Assembly: GCF_000194945.1 (NCBI RefSeq)
Contig: NZ_GL878507.1
Coordinates: 1,007,963 to 1,071,962 of the forward strand
From: Streptococcus sanguinis SK1 = NCTC 7863
GTDB lineage: Bacteria > Bacillota > Bacilli > Lactobacillales > Streptococcaceae
Length of the DNA: 64,000 nt
Direction of reading: 5' to 3'
Part shown: positions 30,600 to 37,609 of the stretch, one piece after another
Layout of the letters: each line of letters starts with the position of its first letter
Numbering within the stretch: position 1 is the first letter of the stretch
The notes under the pieces: model-generated
The model's database searches: none
Told to the model about the DNA's origin: nothing
What the model saw: the letters and a program-made list of their open reading frames with translations, nothing else
Position numbers and translations under genes: made by a program

Positions 30600-31901
30600 T
30601 TAACTGTTCTTAGGAAATTTCTTTGAGATCATTTTTGCGCATTCATCCATCTTATTAATATCTTGTTTATTTAAACCCCTATTGTCTTTTTTGGGACTTT
30701 TAATTTTTATTTTAAAATTTCCAGTTTTTTTTCTATTTGTAATTTTTATGGCCCTACTACACAGTTCACATGGATATTTTGTAACTGGCATTTTTACTGT
30801 TTTTCTTTTTCCTAGACCTATACTATCGATCTTAGATATCAATTTTCTTTCACAACATGTGAACATTCTATTTTCTCTACTTTTTGATTTTTCAAATTGC
30901 TCATATGTAATATCTTTCCCATATTTTAAATAATACTTTGTATTTTTAGCTATGGATACATACTCTATATTTTCACCCCCTAATATTTCTACTAAAATTG
31001 ATACTACTTTTTGTTTATTACTAGTATTTCCATTAGGTATGATAGTTGCTTTTATAGTCTCATCATTTAAACCATTTATAGTTATATAGTTTGTATTGTT
31101 TAATCTTACCGAAGCATAGCAATTTATTTCTTTGTTTATGAATTTTGCAAGGTTTAAATCTTCAATTTTTTTACAAAATTGACTGATAATACGTTTTTTC
31201 TTGCCACCAATTACAATTCTATTTAAATCTTGTGTATTTAAACAAAATAAATCAGATTCAATCTCCTTTTTGTTCGTATCTATCTCAGAAAGTATTCTTG
31301 TACTTATCCTGATTTGACTTTCCCAACGATAGTACTTAATAAAATCTTTCAAAGTAAAATCGAAAAAATATTCTTCAAAAAAAAGGTAGCTATATATAAT
31401 ATTTAGCAAGTAAATTCTCAGAATCGATTTTTGTCTTTCTGTTAATTCTATAAAAAATGAACTTTCTTTTATCTTTATTTCCTTATATAATTTTAAAAGT
31501 TCTTCCAAATCCCCCATATAATAATAGTAGAAGTATCGAGATGGTACAATATACTTTACAAATTCTAATTCTTCCTCTTTTACATCTTTAAGTCTTTCTA
31601 AAATGTTACTCAATTCGTCCTCGTAAAAGAATTTCAACCTTAAAAGATCACCATAATAATTAGAAGTTTCTCTAATTATTCTATTAGCACTTTTTTCTTC
31701 TAAGTGTTTGCTAACATCCTTATGCAGTGCTTCTACTGTATAAAGATCAGTTACTACATTTATAAAATCCAAATTTGCATCAAGAATTAACTTCTTCTCT
31801 ACCTCCACATTTCTTCTTTCTTTATCTAGACCTTGAAAAATCCATGGAGAATTAAGTTTTTCTTTTAATTCCAAAATTGATTGGTTTTCTTTTTTATCCA
31901 T
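30600..31901 (-). CDS. Predicted deaminase-fold protein of unknown function
   Basis: No full-length family recognised. The first 300 of 433 residues are mostly helical, charged and rich in Lys, Glu, Ile and Tyr, without signal peptide or membrane segment. The C-terminal part has C349-C-E351 (FTCCERKLIS) followed 27 residues later by P377-C378-E-L-C381. That is the zinc/proton-shuttle layout of the cytidine-deaminase superfamily ([H/C]xE...PCxxC), in its Cys-first variant seen in some bacterial toxin-type deaminases. ATG 31901 follows GAGG by 5 nt. The gene is strikingly AT-rich beside its neighbours and sits in a gap full of debris, so horizontal origin is likely. Deaminase activity is inferred from the motif only. 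Confidence 0.6.
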   Translation of the reverse strand: MDKKENQSILELKEKLNSPWIFQGLDKERRNVEVEKKLILDANLDFINVVTDLYTVEALHKDVSKHLEEKSANRIIRETSNYYGDLLRLKFFYEDELSNILERLKDVKEEELEFVKYIVPSRYFYYYYMGDLEELLKLYKEIKIKESSFFIELTERQKSILRIYLLNIIYSYLFFEEYFFDFTLKDFIKYYRWESQIRISTRILSEIDTNKKEIESDLFCLNTQDLNRIVIGGKKKRIISQFCKKIEDLNLAKFINKEINCYASVRLNNTNYITINGLNDETIKATIIPNGNTSNKQKVVSILVEILGGENIEYVSIAKNTKYYLKYGKDITYEQFEKSKSRENRMFTCCERKLISKIDSIGLGKRKTVKMPVTKYPCELCSRAIKITNRKKTGNFKIKIKSPKKDNRGLNKQDINKMDECAKMISKKFPKNS

Positions 31902-31951
31902 GCTAACCTCGATATATTAAAGTATTTTTTAATATAATTTTATCAAAATTA

Positions 31952-32083
31952 TTACTTTTGTCTATACTGTTTCTCCAAGTTATGCATATCCACCGAATGA
32001 AGCACTAGATCACGATACTTAAGAGTTGATACCATGTAATCTAGTAACTCCTTATCTTCTATCTTAAAAACTAATAGGAGTAA
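31952..32083 (-). pseudogene. Gene fragment, C-terminal end of an unknown protein
   Basis: An open frame of 43 codons ending in TAA reads LLLVFKIEDKELLDYMVSTL, then about 22 further residues ending EKQYRQK. It has no start codon and is preceded by in-frame stops, with more coding-like sequence farther upstream. It looks like the tail of a degraded gene, and could be the missing end of the cut XRE regulator on the other side of the IS remnant. The rest of 31902-32248 shows nothing I can assign. Confidence 0.4.
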
Positions 32084-32248
32084 TCACTTAACCTTGTATA
32101 CATTCTTTAGTATCGGTACACTGTAAGTCACTTCTACCCAGAGTTCAAAACGTTAGTACCTTCAATTCTTATAAGTTCAATATTTAAAAAATTCATTTTT
32201 CTTTCCTATAGTTTATTATTCGTAAAAGGAAAAGAAAAAACCTAGAAA

Positions 32249-32475
32249 TGAACTGCACCCCAAAAGTTAGACAAGAAAAATCTAACTTTTGGGGTGTTAT
32301 TTTTATGAAATTAAACTATGAAGACAAGATTCAAATCTATCACTTGCGAAAAAATGGTGCAACTATCAAATCATTATCAAAACAATTTAAGATCAATCAG
32401 TCAGGGATTGAATATTTGATTCGACTGATTGATAGGCATTGTCAAGAAAAATATTCGATTTTTAAAATCATTTAA
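32249..32475 (+). mobile_element. IS3-family insertion sequence remnant (left end and start of orfA)
   Basis: Begins TGAACTGCACCCCAAAAGTT, a typical end of streptococcal IS3-family elements, with a perfect 15-bp inverted repeat (32257-32271 / 32281-32295, loop 9 nt) overlapping the orfA leader. Only the first part of orfA follows; orfB and the right end are missing, so the element is dead. Confidence 0.75.
32305..32475 (+). pseudogene. Truncated IS3-family transposase OrfA
   Basis: MKLNYEDKIQIYHLRKNGAT followed by IKSLSKQFKINQSGIEYLIRL is the N-terminal helix-turn-helix of an IS3-type OrfA. After IDRH the similarity I can recognise stops and the frame closes within 12 residues. Full OrfA would be well over 100 residues, so this is a fragment. 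Confidence 0.75.
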
Positions 32476-32543
32476 GTTTTTACCCCCTTTTTGTCTGAAG
32501 TGCCCCGACTTGGAAAAAGTCCCCTTCACTGGTGCTCAAAAAC

Positions 32544-33005
32544 TTAAAAAGACTCGATTTTTTGACAGAGAGTCATTCCATACTTATGGAATTTCTCAGA
32601 AGTATAAGTATAAATCTTTGATTGCAAGATATCCATTACATTCTGCTCAGCTTCTGGCAAATCATCGTAATAAACTTCAAAAATCTCATCTATGATATGC
32701 TCCAATTCGGACAAGACTTCAGAGTTGCCATAAGTGGTCGTGCGAATCAGCTTATACTTCAAGCGCTGGTAATCAGCAGGTAGAGCGGCATCTTCTTTTT
32801 TACTTCCTATCAAGGTTGCCAAATCAACCTCTAGACAGGAAGCCAGATATTCTAAAGTAGAGAGAGTCGGCTGGGAAATGCCGGACTCCAAACGCGTTAA
32901 CTGCCGTATAGAAAGCTTTGACTCATCACCACACAATTGCTCCTTGGTCCAGCCCCTATTTAATCGAAGCTGTTTCAAATGCTGTCCAAATTCTTTTCCT
33001 TGCAT
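32544..33005 (-). pseudogene. C-terminally truncated XRE regulator, probably RRNPP-like
   Basis: The 153-residue frame has an N-terminal helix-turn-helix (EFGQHLKQLRLNRGWTKEQL to SIRQLTRLESGISQPTLSTL, residues about 4-60) followed by the first helices of a repeat domain. Peptide-sensing regulators of this build are usually 280-300 residues, so about half is missing. The frame ends 69 nt from the IS3 remnant, which suggests loss by insertion and deletion. Start ATG 33005 (MQGKEFGQ) follows GAGGGG; an extended -10 (TGCTACAAT) lies at 33075-33070. It may still bind DNA. Confidence 0.65.
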
Positions 33006-33121
33006 CGTCAATTCCCCTCCCAAATAAATCAGGAAACTTTTGGCTATGTTATCATGTTATTCTAGATTTATTGTAGCATAATTGGAAAGATTTTACTAAT
33101 AAAATTCCAAAAAGATTACTT

Positions 33122-33254
33122 CCTTTTCTCAGTGATGAAATCTACCTAACTGATGCAACAGTTAGGTAGTGCGGAGCTATTGAGACCTTAGGCTCAATAG
33201 TTAGTCATGGAACTCTGCAGGAGGTCGCTGACGTCCGCCATCACTTGAGAAAAG
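33122..33254. ncRNA. Large folded element, candidate structured RNA or small repeat element
   Basis: A closed, branched structure can be drawn. The outer stem CTTTTCTCA-GTGATG (33123-33137) pairs with CATCAC-T-TGAGAAAAG (33239-33254), one bulged T. Inside are an 11-bp perfect hairpin (33142-33152 / 33159-33169, loop ATGCAA), and an 8-bp hairpin CTATTGAG / CTCAATAG (33177-33184 / 33193-33200) enclosed by GCGGAG / CTCTGC (33171-33176 / 33213-33218). It contains no reading frame of note and is more GC-rich than its surroundings. Strand cannot be decided; no convincing promoter was found. Confidence 0.45.
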
Positions 33255-33290
33255 CATGTAAATCTAAAAATTAGTATATTACAAGTATTA

Positions 33291-33322
33291 AAGGACCCCA
33301 AACTTAAAAGTTTGGAGTCCTT
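33291..33322 (-). terminator. Probable terminator of the lipid kinase gene
   Basis: A stem of about 14 bp (AAGGAC.CCAAACTT / AGTTTGG.GTCCTT, loop AAA). The T-run is short on both strands (TTT on the minus strand, TTCT on the plus strand). It lies 37 nt after the stop at 33359. Confidence 0.6.
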
Positions 33323-33358
33323 CTACCATATTCTTTTTTTAAGCCTAAACACAAAAAA

Positions 33359-34246
33359 CTAGCAATAAACATTCAAGTGAGATGGCAAGACACGAATCGT
33401 TACTGGCAATTGGTCGCCCTCATCTCCGTCAACGTTGACACTAAGCTCTGCGTTTGCATCAGCCAACTCAACTGTGATTTCCTTAAAGGTCAGATACTCG
33501 ATATTATCACTTTCTTCACCATTGCCCGAAATCAAATCCGGTACAGAAACCAAGGTGTCCAAGAGATTTTTATCCTTAAGATACAAGAGATGGAGCAAGC
33601 CGTCATTGACAGTGGCTTCAGGGAGAATGCTCTCGAAACCTCCGATTGAGTTGGTAGAGCCAATCAAGAGTGTGCTGCTCTTTATCGTGCGCTCTTCTCC
33701 ATCAATCTTCAAGTGAAATTCGTAAAAACTAGTATCCATCAACTGCTTGAAACCAGAGATAAAGTAGGCAAACTTACCCCACTTGGTCTTGTCTTCAGAA
33801 TCTACATTGTTGATCGACTCTGGAATAGTTCCAATGGCAACCACATTCATAAAGTACTGGTCATTAATCTTGCCGATATCAAGTGGCTTGACTTTGTTAA
33901 TATCCAGATTCTGGATGGCTTCTTCAGCGTCTAGGGGAATGCCGAGAGCACGCGCCAAGTCATTGACCGTACCAAGTGGAAAGAAACCAAAGGTCGGACG
34001 ATAGTCTAGTTCAGCCAGACCACTGATTCCTTCATTGACAGTTCCATCGCCACCCATGACAAAGACGCTATCATAATGGTCTTCTGCGGCTTGCTTAGCA
34101 AAAGCTGCTGCGTCTCCGCCTTTTTCAGTATGCTTGACCACTACCTCATCGAAACATTCTGCCAGCTTTTCCCTTGCCAAGTCTTCGTAGGACTTGGCTT
34201 TTTCGCCTCCCGAGCTAGGGTTGACAATTAATAGGACTTTAGACAT
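33359..34246 (-). CDS. Diacylglycerol kinase family lipid kinase (YegS/BmrU type)
   Basis: Soluble lipid kinase of the DagK-catalytic family. It has the phosphate-binding start VLLIVNPSSGG, the nucleotide motif VMGGDGTVNEGISGL and the conserved FFPLGTVNDLARALG. Its natural substrate could be diacylglycerol or another lipid; it is not decided here. Start ATG 34246 (MSKVLLIVNP) is preferred, with AGAGG 7 nt before; 10 more in-frame residues upstream lack a ribosome site. Length 295. Monocistronic. Confidence 0.92.
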   Translation of the reverse strand: MSKVLLIVNPSSGGEKAKSYEDLAREKLAECFDEVVVKHTEKGGDAAAFAKQAAEDHYDSVFVMGGDGTVNEGISGLAELDYRPTFGFFPLGTVNDLARALGIPLDAEEAIQNLDINKVKPLDIGKINDQYFMNVVAIGTIPESINNVDSEDKTKWGKFAYFISGFKQLMDTSFYEFHLKIDGEERTIKSSTLLIGSTNSIGGFESILPEATVNDGLLHLLYLKDKNLLDTLVSVPDLISGNGEESDNIEYLTFKEITVELADANAELSVNVDGDEGDQLPVTIRVLPSHLNVYC

Positions 34247-34369
34247 AAAGAAACCTCTTTTCATTTGATAGCTCATTATACCATCTGGAAAACACTTTCA
34301 CAAGAATTTGAATCTGCTGGCTTTCGAAAGACCAGAACAGCAGTTTAGTAGTTAAAATCCATTCCACAG

Positions 34370-34414
34370 AAAAACACTTCTGCCGTTAGACTTTTCTGCC
34401 TAAGTTTAGAAGTG
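34370..34414 (-). terminator. Terminator of the protease cassette
   Basis: Minus-strand outer stem CACTTCT / AGAAGTG with an inner stem (TTAGGC / GTCTAA), followed by TTTTTCTG, 24 nt after the last gene of the cassette. Confidence 0.7.
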
Positions 34415-34437
34415 CTGTCTTATATTTAGTTTTTCTA

Positions 34438-35091
34438 TTAAAAGAAGACAATGAGAACAAAGGCAATTAGATTATTGGCCAAATGTAGCCCCATTGAGTA
34501 GCGAAGATCCTTCTTAGCTAGATATCCTATGCCAAAGATAGCTCCCAAGATGAAGTAAACCAGAAACTGGACAAGATTGCCTGGCATGTGCAGAAGAGAG
34601 AAAAAGCTGGCAGATACGGTTAAATAGAGCAGGATTTTCGCCAAGCTATTTTGGTCAGGAAAGAGAAACTTAGCCAAAAATCCTCGTGTCAGCAACTCCT
34701 CGAGAATAGGAGCAAAGATTACCATGTATAGGAAGGCAAAGGCTGGCTGCTGCTGAATCAATTGTACAGCAGTGTTCTGATTGGCAGAAGATTCAATAGG
34801 AACGAGCTGCTGGAAGATGAGAAAAGCAAGCAAGAGGGCGCTGGGAAGCCAGATAGAACTGGTCAGCTTGGTATTTTTGATTTCCAGTTTCAAATCTTTC
34901 TGGTACCATTTCCACATGGCAAAAGAATAGAGACTTGCAAGTATGACAAAAATCGGCAAAATCAATAGTTGAGAAGTTCCTCCTGTCAGAGAACCTATGG
35001 TGAAGAGAACTATAGCCGAAAATATATAGAAATAGGCCAAGAGAACAAGTATATAAAGGCCAAAATTAGTAAAGAAGGTTTTTAATTTCAT
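34438..35091 (-). CDS. CPBP family intramembrane metalloprotease
   Basis: Polytopic membrane protein (217 aa, about six hydrophobic segments) of the CPBP/Abi family, related to CAAX prenyl proteases. The catalytic pattern is APILEELLTRGFLAKFLF (EExxxR), followed by FSLLHMPGNLVQF and a late HLANN. In streptococci such proteins often accompany bacteriocin loci as immunity or processing factors; no bacteriocin precursor is certain here. It follows another CPBP gene by 21 nt and is last in the cassette. Confidence 0.88.
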   Translation of the reverse strand: MKLKTFFTNFGLYILVLLAYFYIFSAIVLFTIGSLTGGTSQLLILPIFVILASLYSFAMWKWYQKDLKLEIKNTKLTSSIWLPSALLLAFLIFQQLVPIESSANQNTAVQLIQQQPAFAFLYMVIFAPILEELLTRGFLAKFLFPDQNSLAKILLYLTVSASFFSLLHMPGNLVQFLVYFILGAIFGIGYLAKKDLRYSMGLHLANNLIAFVLIVFF

Positions 35092-35112
35092 AGTGATTCC
35101 TTATAGATTGAT

Positions 35113-35814
35113 TTACTTAAACATAGCTAGCAGCAGTATTATAGCCATAGGGAGATTGTTCAGGATATGAACCAACATGGAATCTTTTATATTCTCCCGA
35201 CGAGCATAGGATAAATATAAAACCAGTCCAAGTGCAAAATAAATTGGAAACTCTGTCAATTGGGTGATATGAGGCAGGGTAAAGACCACAGAAGTCACAA
35301 TAGCAGACAAAACTTTTTGATTATTCTTGAAAAAGAAGGCAGTACCAAAACCGCGGAAAATTAATTCTTCCATGATAGGAGCGATAAAGGCAATCGTTGC
35401 AACAAAGAGCAAGGCAAAAAAGATATGCTGCGAAGACATCATTCCCCCTAGCCCTTGTATGGCACTGTCATTACTGGTCTGGGAATTGCCGCTCAGGATG
35501 AGATTGAGATAAACACCGACAATAGCAGCCACTCTAGCAAGGAAAAAGAATAGAAAAGCAAAACCGATGTCCTTGCCAGACAGTTTGAATTTCTTCTTTT
35601 CTTCAGGCACACGCTTCTGATAACGCCGCCACAAGCTACGAAAAATCAGGAAAACTAAAATCAGATACAAGGCTACCAATAAGATTTCTGCATAAATAGG
35701 TAAATTCTTCCCGAGTCTCAAGAATAGCATAGGAGCAACATTTATAAGGAGGCTAAGAGCAATTAAGCCTATCCATTTTACAAGTCCTAAAGCAGTTGAT
35801 TTGAAGTTGTTCAT
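35113..35814 (-). CDS. CPBP family intramembrane metalloprotease
   Basis: Second CPBP protein, 233 aa, with about seven hydrophobic segments. It carries APIMEELIFRGFGTAFF (EExxxR), VVFTLPHITQL and a late HILNN, all the family motifs. It differs clearly from the following copy, so it is not a recent duplicate. Its ATG overlaps the stop of the DUF3267-like gene as ATGA, so the two are translationally coupled. Confidence 0.9.
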   Translation of the reverse strand: MNNFKSTALGLVKWIGLIALSLLINVAPMLFLRLGKNLPIYAEILLVALYLILVFLIFRSLWRRYQKRVPEEKKKFKLSGKDIGFAFLFFFLARVAAIVGVYLNLILSGNSQTSNDSAIQGLGGMMSSQHIFFALLFVATIAFIAPIMEELIFRGFGTAFFFKNNQKVLSAIVTSVVFTLPHITQLTEFPIYFALGLVLYLSYARRENIKDSMLVHILNNLPMAIILLLAMFK

Positions 35815-36353
35815 TTTGTATTCTCCTTCTGATAAATATTGATACCGACTTCCGTATCCTCAACAGCAATATCTCCCTTCTGCTGGAGAATAGTGGCAGC
35901 GAGGAAAAAATCTCCTGCACAGCCGGCTGCATGGAAGCTAGCAAGAACGATATAAGAGGTTGCAGTCAGAATATGCAAGGCATAGATCAAGGTCAGGACT
36001 AGGCTAATCAGAAAGAAAGGTGCCAGGATGATGACGAGCATCCTTTTCCGACTGTAACGACTGCCTGGACTGGTCGCATAGGCCATGCCGCTTTTAAAAC
36101 CAAACTTGACCTTGGTATTTTCATCCCCCAAGACCTTGAAGAAAAAGCCGTGAATCAGCTCATGGATGACCATTAGAACAAGGAGGTAGAGTAAGTCAAA
36201 AAAATGAAAAACTTCGCTACCCTTGCCATACATCAGAATAGCAATCCAGGTAAAGAGAGCTAGAAAAGGGAAGATCAGCAACACTGCCGTTATATTCAGA
36301 GCCAGATTGACCTTTTTATTATGGATAAAATCAAGTTCTTTCAGTAGTTTCAT
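35811..36353 (-). CDS. DUF3267-like membrane protein with HExxH
   Basis: A 180-residue membrane protein with about four hydrophobic segments. MVIHELIHGFFFKVLG holds an HExxH zinc motif, followed by GSRYSRKRMLVIILAPFFL, a layout typical of DUF3267 putative zinc proteases. Target unknown. With the two CPBP proteins it makes three putative membrane metalloproteases in one transcript. Confidence 0.8.
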   Translation of the reverse strand: MKLLKELDFIHNKKVNLALNITAVLLIFPFLALFTWIAILMYGKGSEVFHFFDLLYLLVLMVIHELIHGFFFKVLGDENTKVKFGFKSGMAYATSPGSRYSRKRMLVIILAPFFLISLVLTLIYALHILTATSYIVLASFHAAGCAGDFFLAATILQQKGDIAVEDTEVGINIYQKENTK

Positions 36354-36381
36354 AATTTCCGCCTTTCATCGGGAAATAAGC

Positions 36382-37146
36382 TTATTTGAAATATTTTCTT
36401 ACCATTGGATAATACATAAGATTGATATAGATATGGATCACCACTAGGACGACAAAACCGGAAACGACATTGAGGGGGGTGAAAGTTCCCACTATCCCTA
36501 AAACAATATAGAGGATTGGCAGAAGTCTCTGATTTACATTGAAGAGAATAAGATAGCACTGTTCATAATTGGCTTGCAGCTCTGACTCATCATAAGAGAG
36601 CACAAATTCTTTTATTTCCTCAGTAGTCGGAAAGGCTGATAGCTTATAGTGCCGCACCTTCTGAACTGTCTTTAAAAAGACAACTTGCAAAATAATATAA
36701 AGAAAGGCAATCGCATAATCTATAAGACTCCACTGAAGCGGGCTCTTATGATTAGTGATATTCTCGATATAAACAACTCCAACTAAAATCGTAAAAAGAA
36801 CGATAGCACTGCTGATATTAAAGACAATGCCCGCATATTCCAGATTTTTAAAGGTTAGCCGGTACCATTCATAATTCTTATCCTCATCTGCTTCTTTTTC
36901 ATAGGCTTCATTGTATTTACGAGTCCGATAAATCAAGAAAAAGACCAATGGATAGAGGATGATAAGACTAGCCCGACCTAACTGGCGCAGCAGTTGAACA
37001 GTAAAAATAGTCGACCAACTTATGTTTTTTAGCAGACCAGTTTCAGAAAACAAAATAGACAGACCACCTATAAAAGCTCCAGCTAGCAATATAAGGACAT
37101 TATATAAAACTCTTTTCTGTTTAGATATACGTTTTTGCTCTTTCAC
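36382..37146 (-). CDS. DUF3169-like multi-pass membrane protein
   Basis: 254 residues with five to six hydrophobic segments and a basic N-terminus (KEQKRISKQKRVLYN). The layout resembles DUF3169 proteins that follow small XRE regulators in streptococci; function is unknown. The start is GTG 37146, 8 nt after AAAGGAG. That GTG overlaps the stop of the possible 34-residue ORF as GTGA. Confidence 0.7.
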   Translation of the reverse strand: MKEQKRISKQKRVLYNVLILLAGAFIGGLSILFSETGLLKNISWSTIFTVQLLRQLGRASLIILYPLVFFLIYRTRKYNEAYEKEADEDKNYEWYRLTFKNLEYAGIVFNISSAIVLFTILVGVVYIENITNHKSPLQWSLIDYAIAFLYIILQVVFLKTVQKVRHYKLSAFPTTEEIKEFVLSYDESELQANYEQCYLILFNVNQRLLPILYIVLGIVGTFTPLNVVSGFVVLVVIHIYINLMYYPMVRKYFK

Positions 37147-37247
37147 GACTTCTTCTCCTTTATTTTTTTACAATAGATGATACAAGAATGCTGAGGCTGA
37201 AGGACTGTTTTAGCTCCTGTTGAAATGAATCTTAATTGGTTCTTCAT
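37143..37247 (-). CDS. Possible 34-residue peptide gene
   Basis: An ATG overlaps the stop of the XRE gene (ATGA), GGAGG lies 7 nt before it, and the frame closes by overlapping the GTG start of the DUF3169-like gene (GTGA). The product begins MKNQLRFISTGAKTVLQPQH and ends in a lysine-rich tail (CKKIKEKKS), with two Cys. It fills the whole gap between the two genes. It could be a real peptide, a coupling ORF or chance; no family recognised. Confidence 0.35.
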   Translation of the reverse strand: MKNQLRFISTGAKTVLQPQHSCIIYCKKIKEKKS

Positions 37248-37453
37248 TCTGCTTCCTCCACCAGCCGAAAGACATTCTCAACGTTTTCATTGAAAATATG
37301 GGCGATCTTAAGGGCAATCACAATCGATGGGGTATATTCGCCTCTCTCTATAAGGCTGATTGTCTGCCTGGAAACACCGGCCAGCTTAGCCAGTTCTGTC
37401 TGGTTGAGACCGTCACGCGCCCTCAACTCCTTGAGTCGATTTCTAAGCTGCAT
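37244..37453 (-). CDS. Small XRE-family transcriptional regulator
   Basis: A 69-residue protein that is almost only a helix-turn-helix (LKELRARDGLNQTELAKLAG, VSRQTISLIERGEYTPSI). This is the YozG/Cro-like size class that commonly represses its own operon. Of two adjacent ATGs the second (37453, MQLRNRLKE) stands 7 nt from AAGGAG and is preferred. It heads the cassette of membrane proteins and has repeats at its promoter. Confidence 0.9.
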   Translation of the reverse strand: MQLRNRLKELRARDGLNQTELAKLAGVSRQTISLIERGEYTPSIVIALKIAHIFNENVENVFRLVEEAE

Positions 37454-37492
37454 CATAAACTCCTTATTTATTATTCTCCCTTGGATAAAATC

Positions 37493-37521
37493 ATTGTAAC
37501 AGATTCTTTTCTTTTTGACAA
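37493..37521 (-). promoter_or_regulatory. Promoter of the XRE/protease cassette
   Basis: Minus-strand -35 TTGTCA (37521-37516), 17-nt spacer, extended -10 TGTTACAAT (-10 at 37498-37493). Confidence 0.6.
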
Positions 37522-37575
37522 GTATCTTTGTCAAAAAAATAATAATCATTGTCAAAAACACCATTATCATAGACA
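37513..37575. promoter_or_regulatory. Operator-like TTGACA/TGTCAA repeats at the XRE promoter
   Basis: A 9-bp inverted repeat TTTTTGACA / TGTCAAAAA (spacer 8, 37513-37538) covers the -35 box. Further half sites follow at about 37549-37558 (ATTGTCAAAA) and 37569-37579 (ATAGACAAAAA). They are natural binding sites for the XRE regulator itself. Confidence 0.5.
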
Positions 37576-37605
37576 AAAAAGAATCCAGCTCAAACTGAAT
37601 TCTTT
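37575..37605 (-). terminator. Terminator of argCJBD
   Basis: Minus-strand 10-bp stem AAGAATTCAG / CTGGATTCTT (one G-U pair) followed by TTTTTTG, just after the argD stop. Confidence 0.88.
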
Positions 37606-37609
37606 TCCT

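Noticed and set aside
32429..32695. 88-codon + strand frame between the IS remnant and the XRE gene
   Set aside because: Partly antisense to the truncated regulator and partly IS debris; no domain seen.
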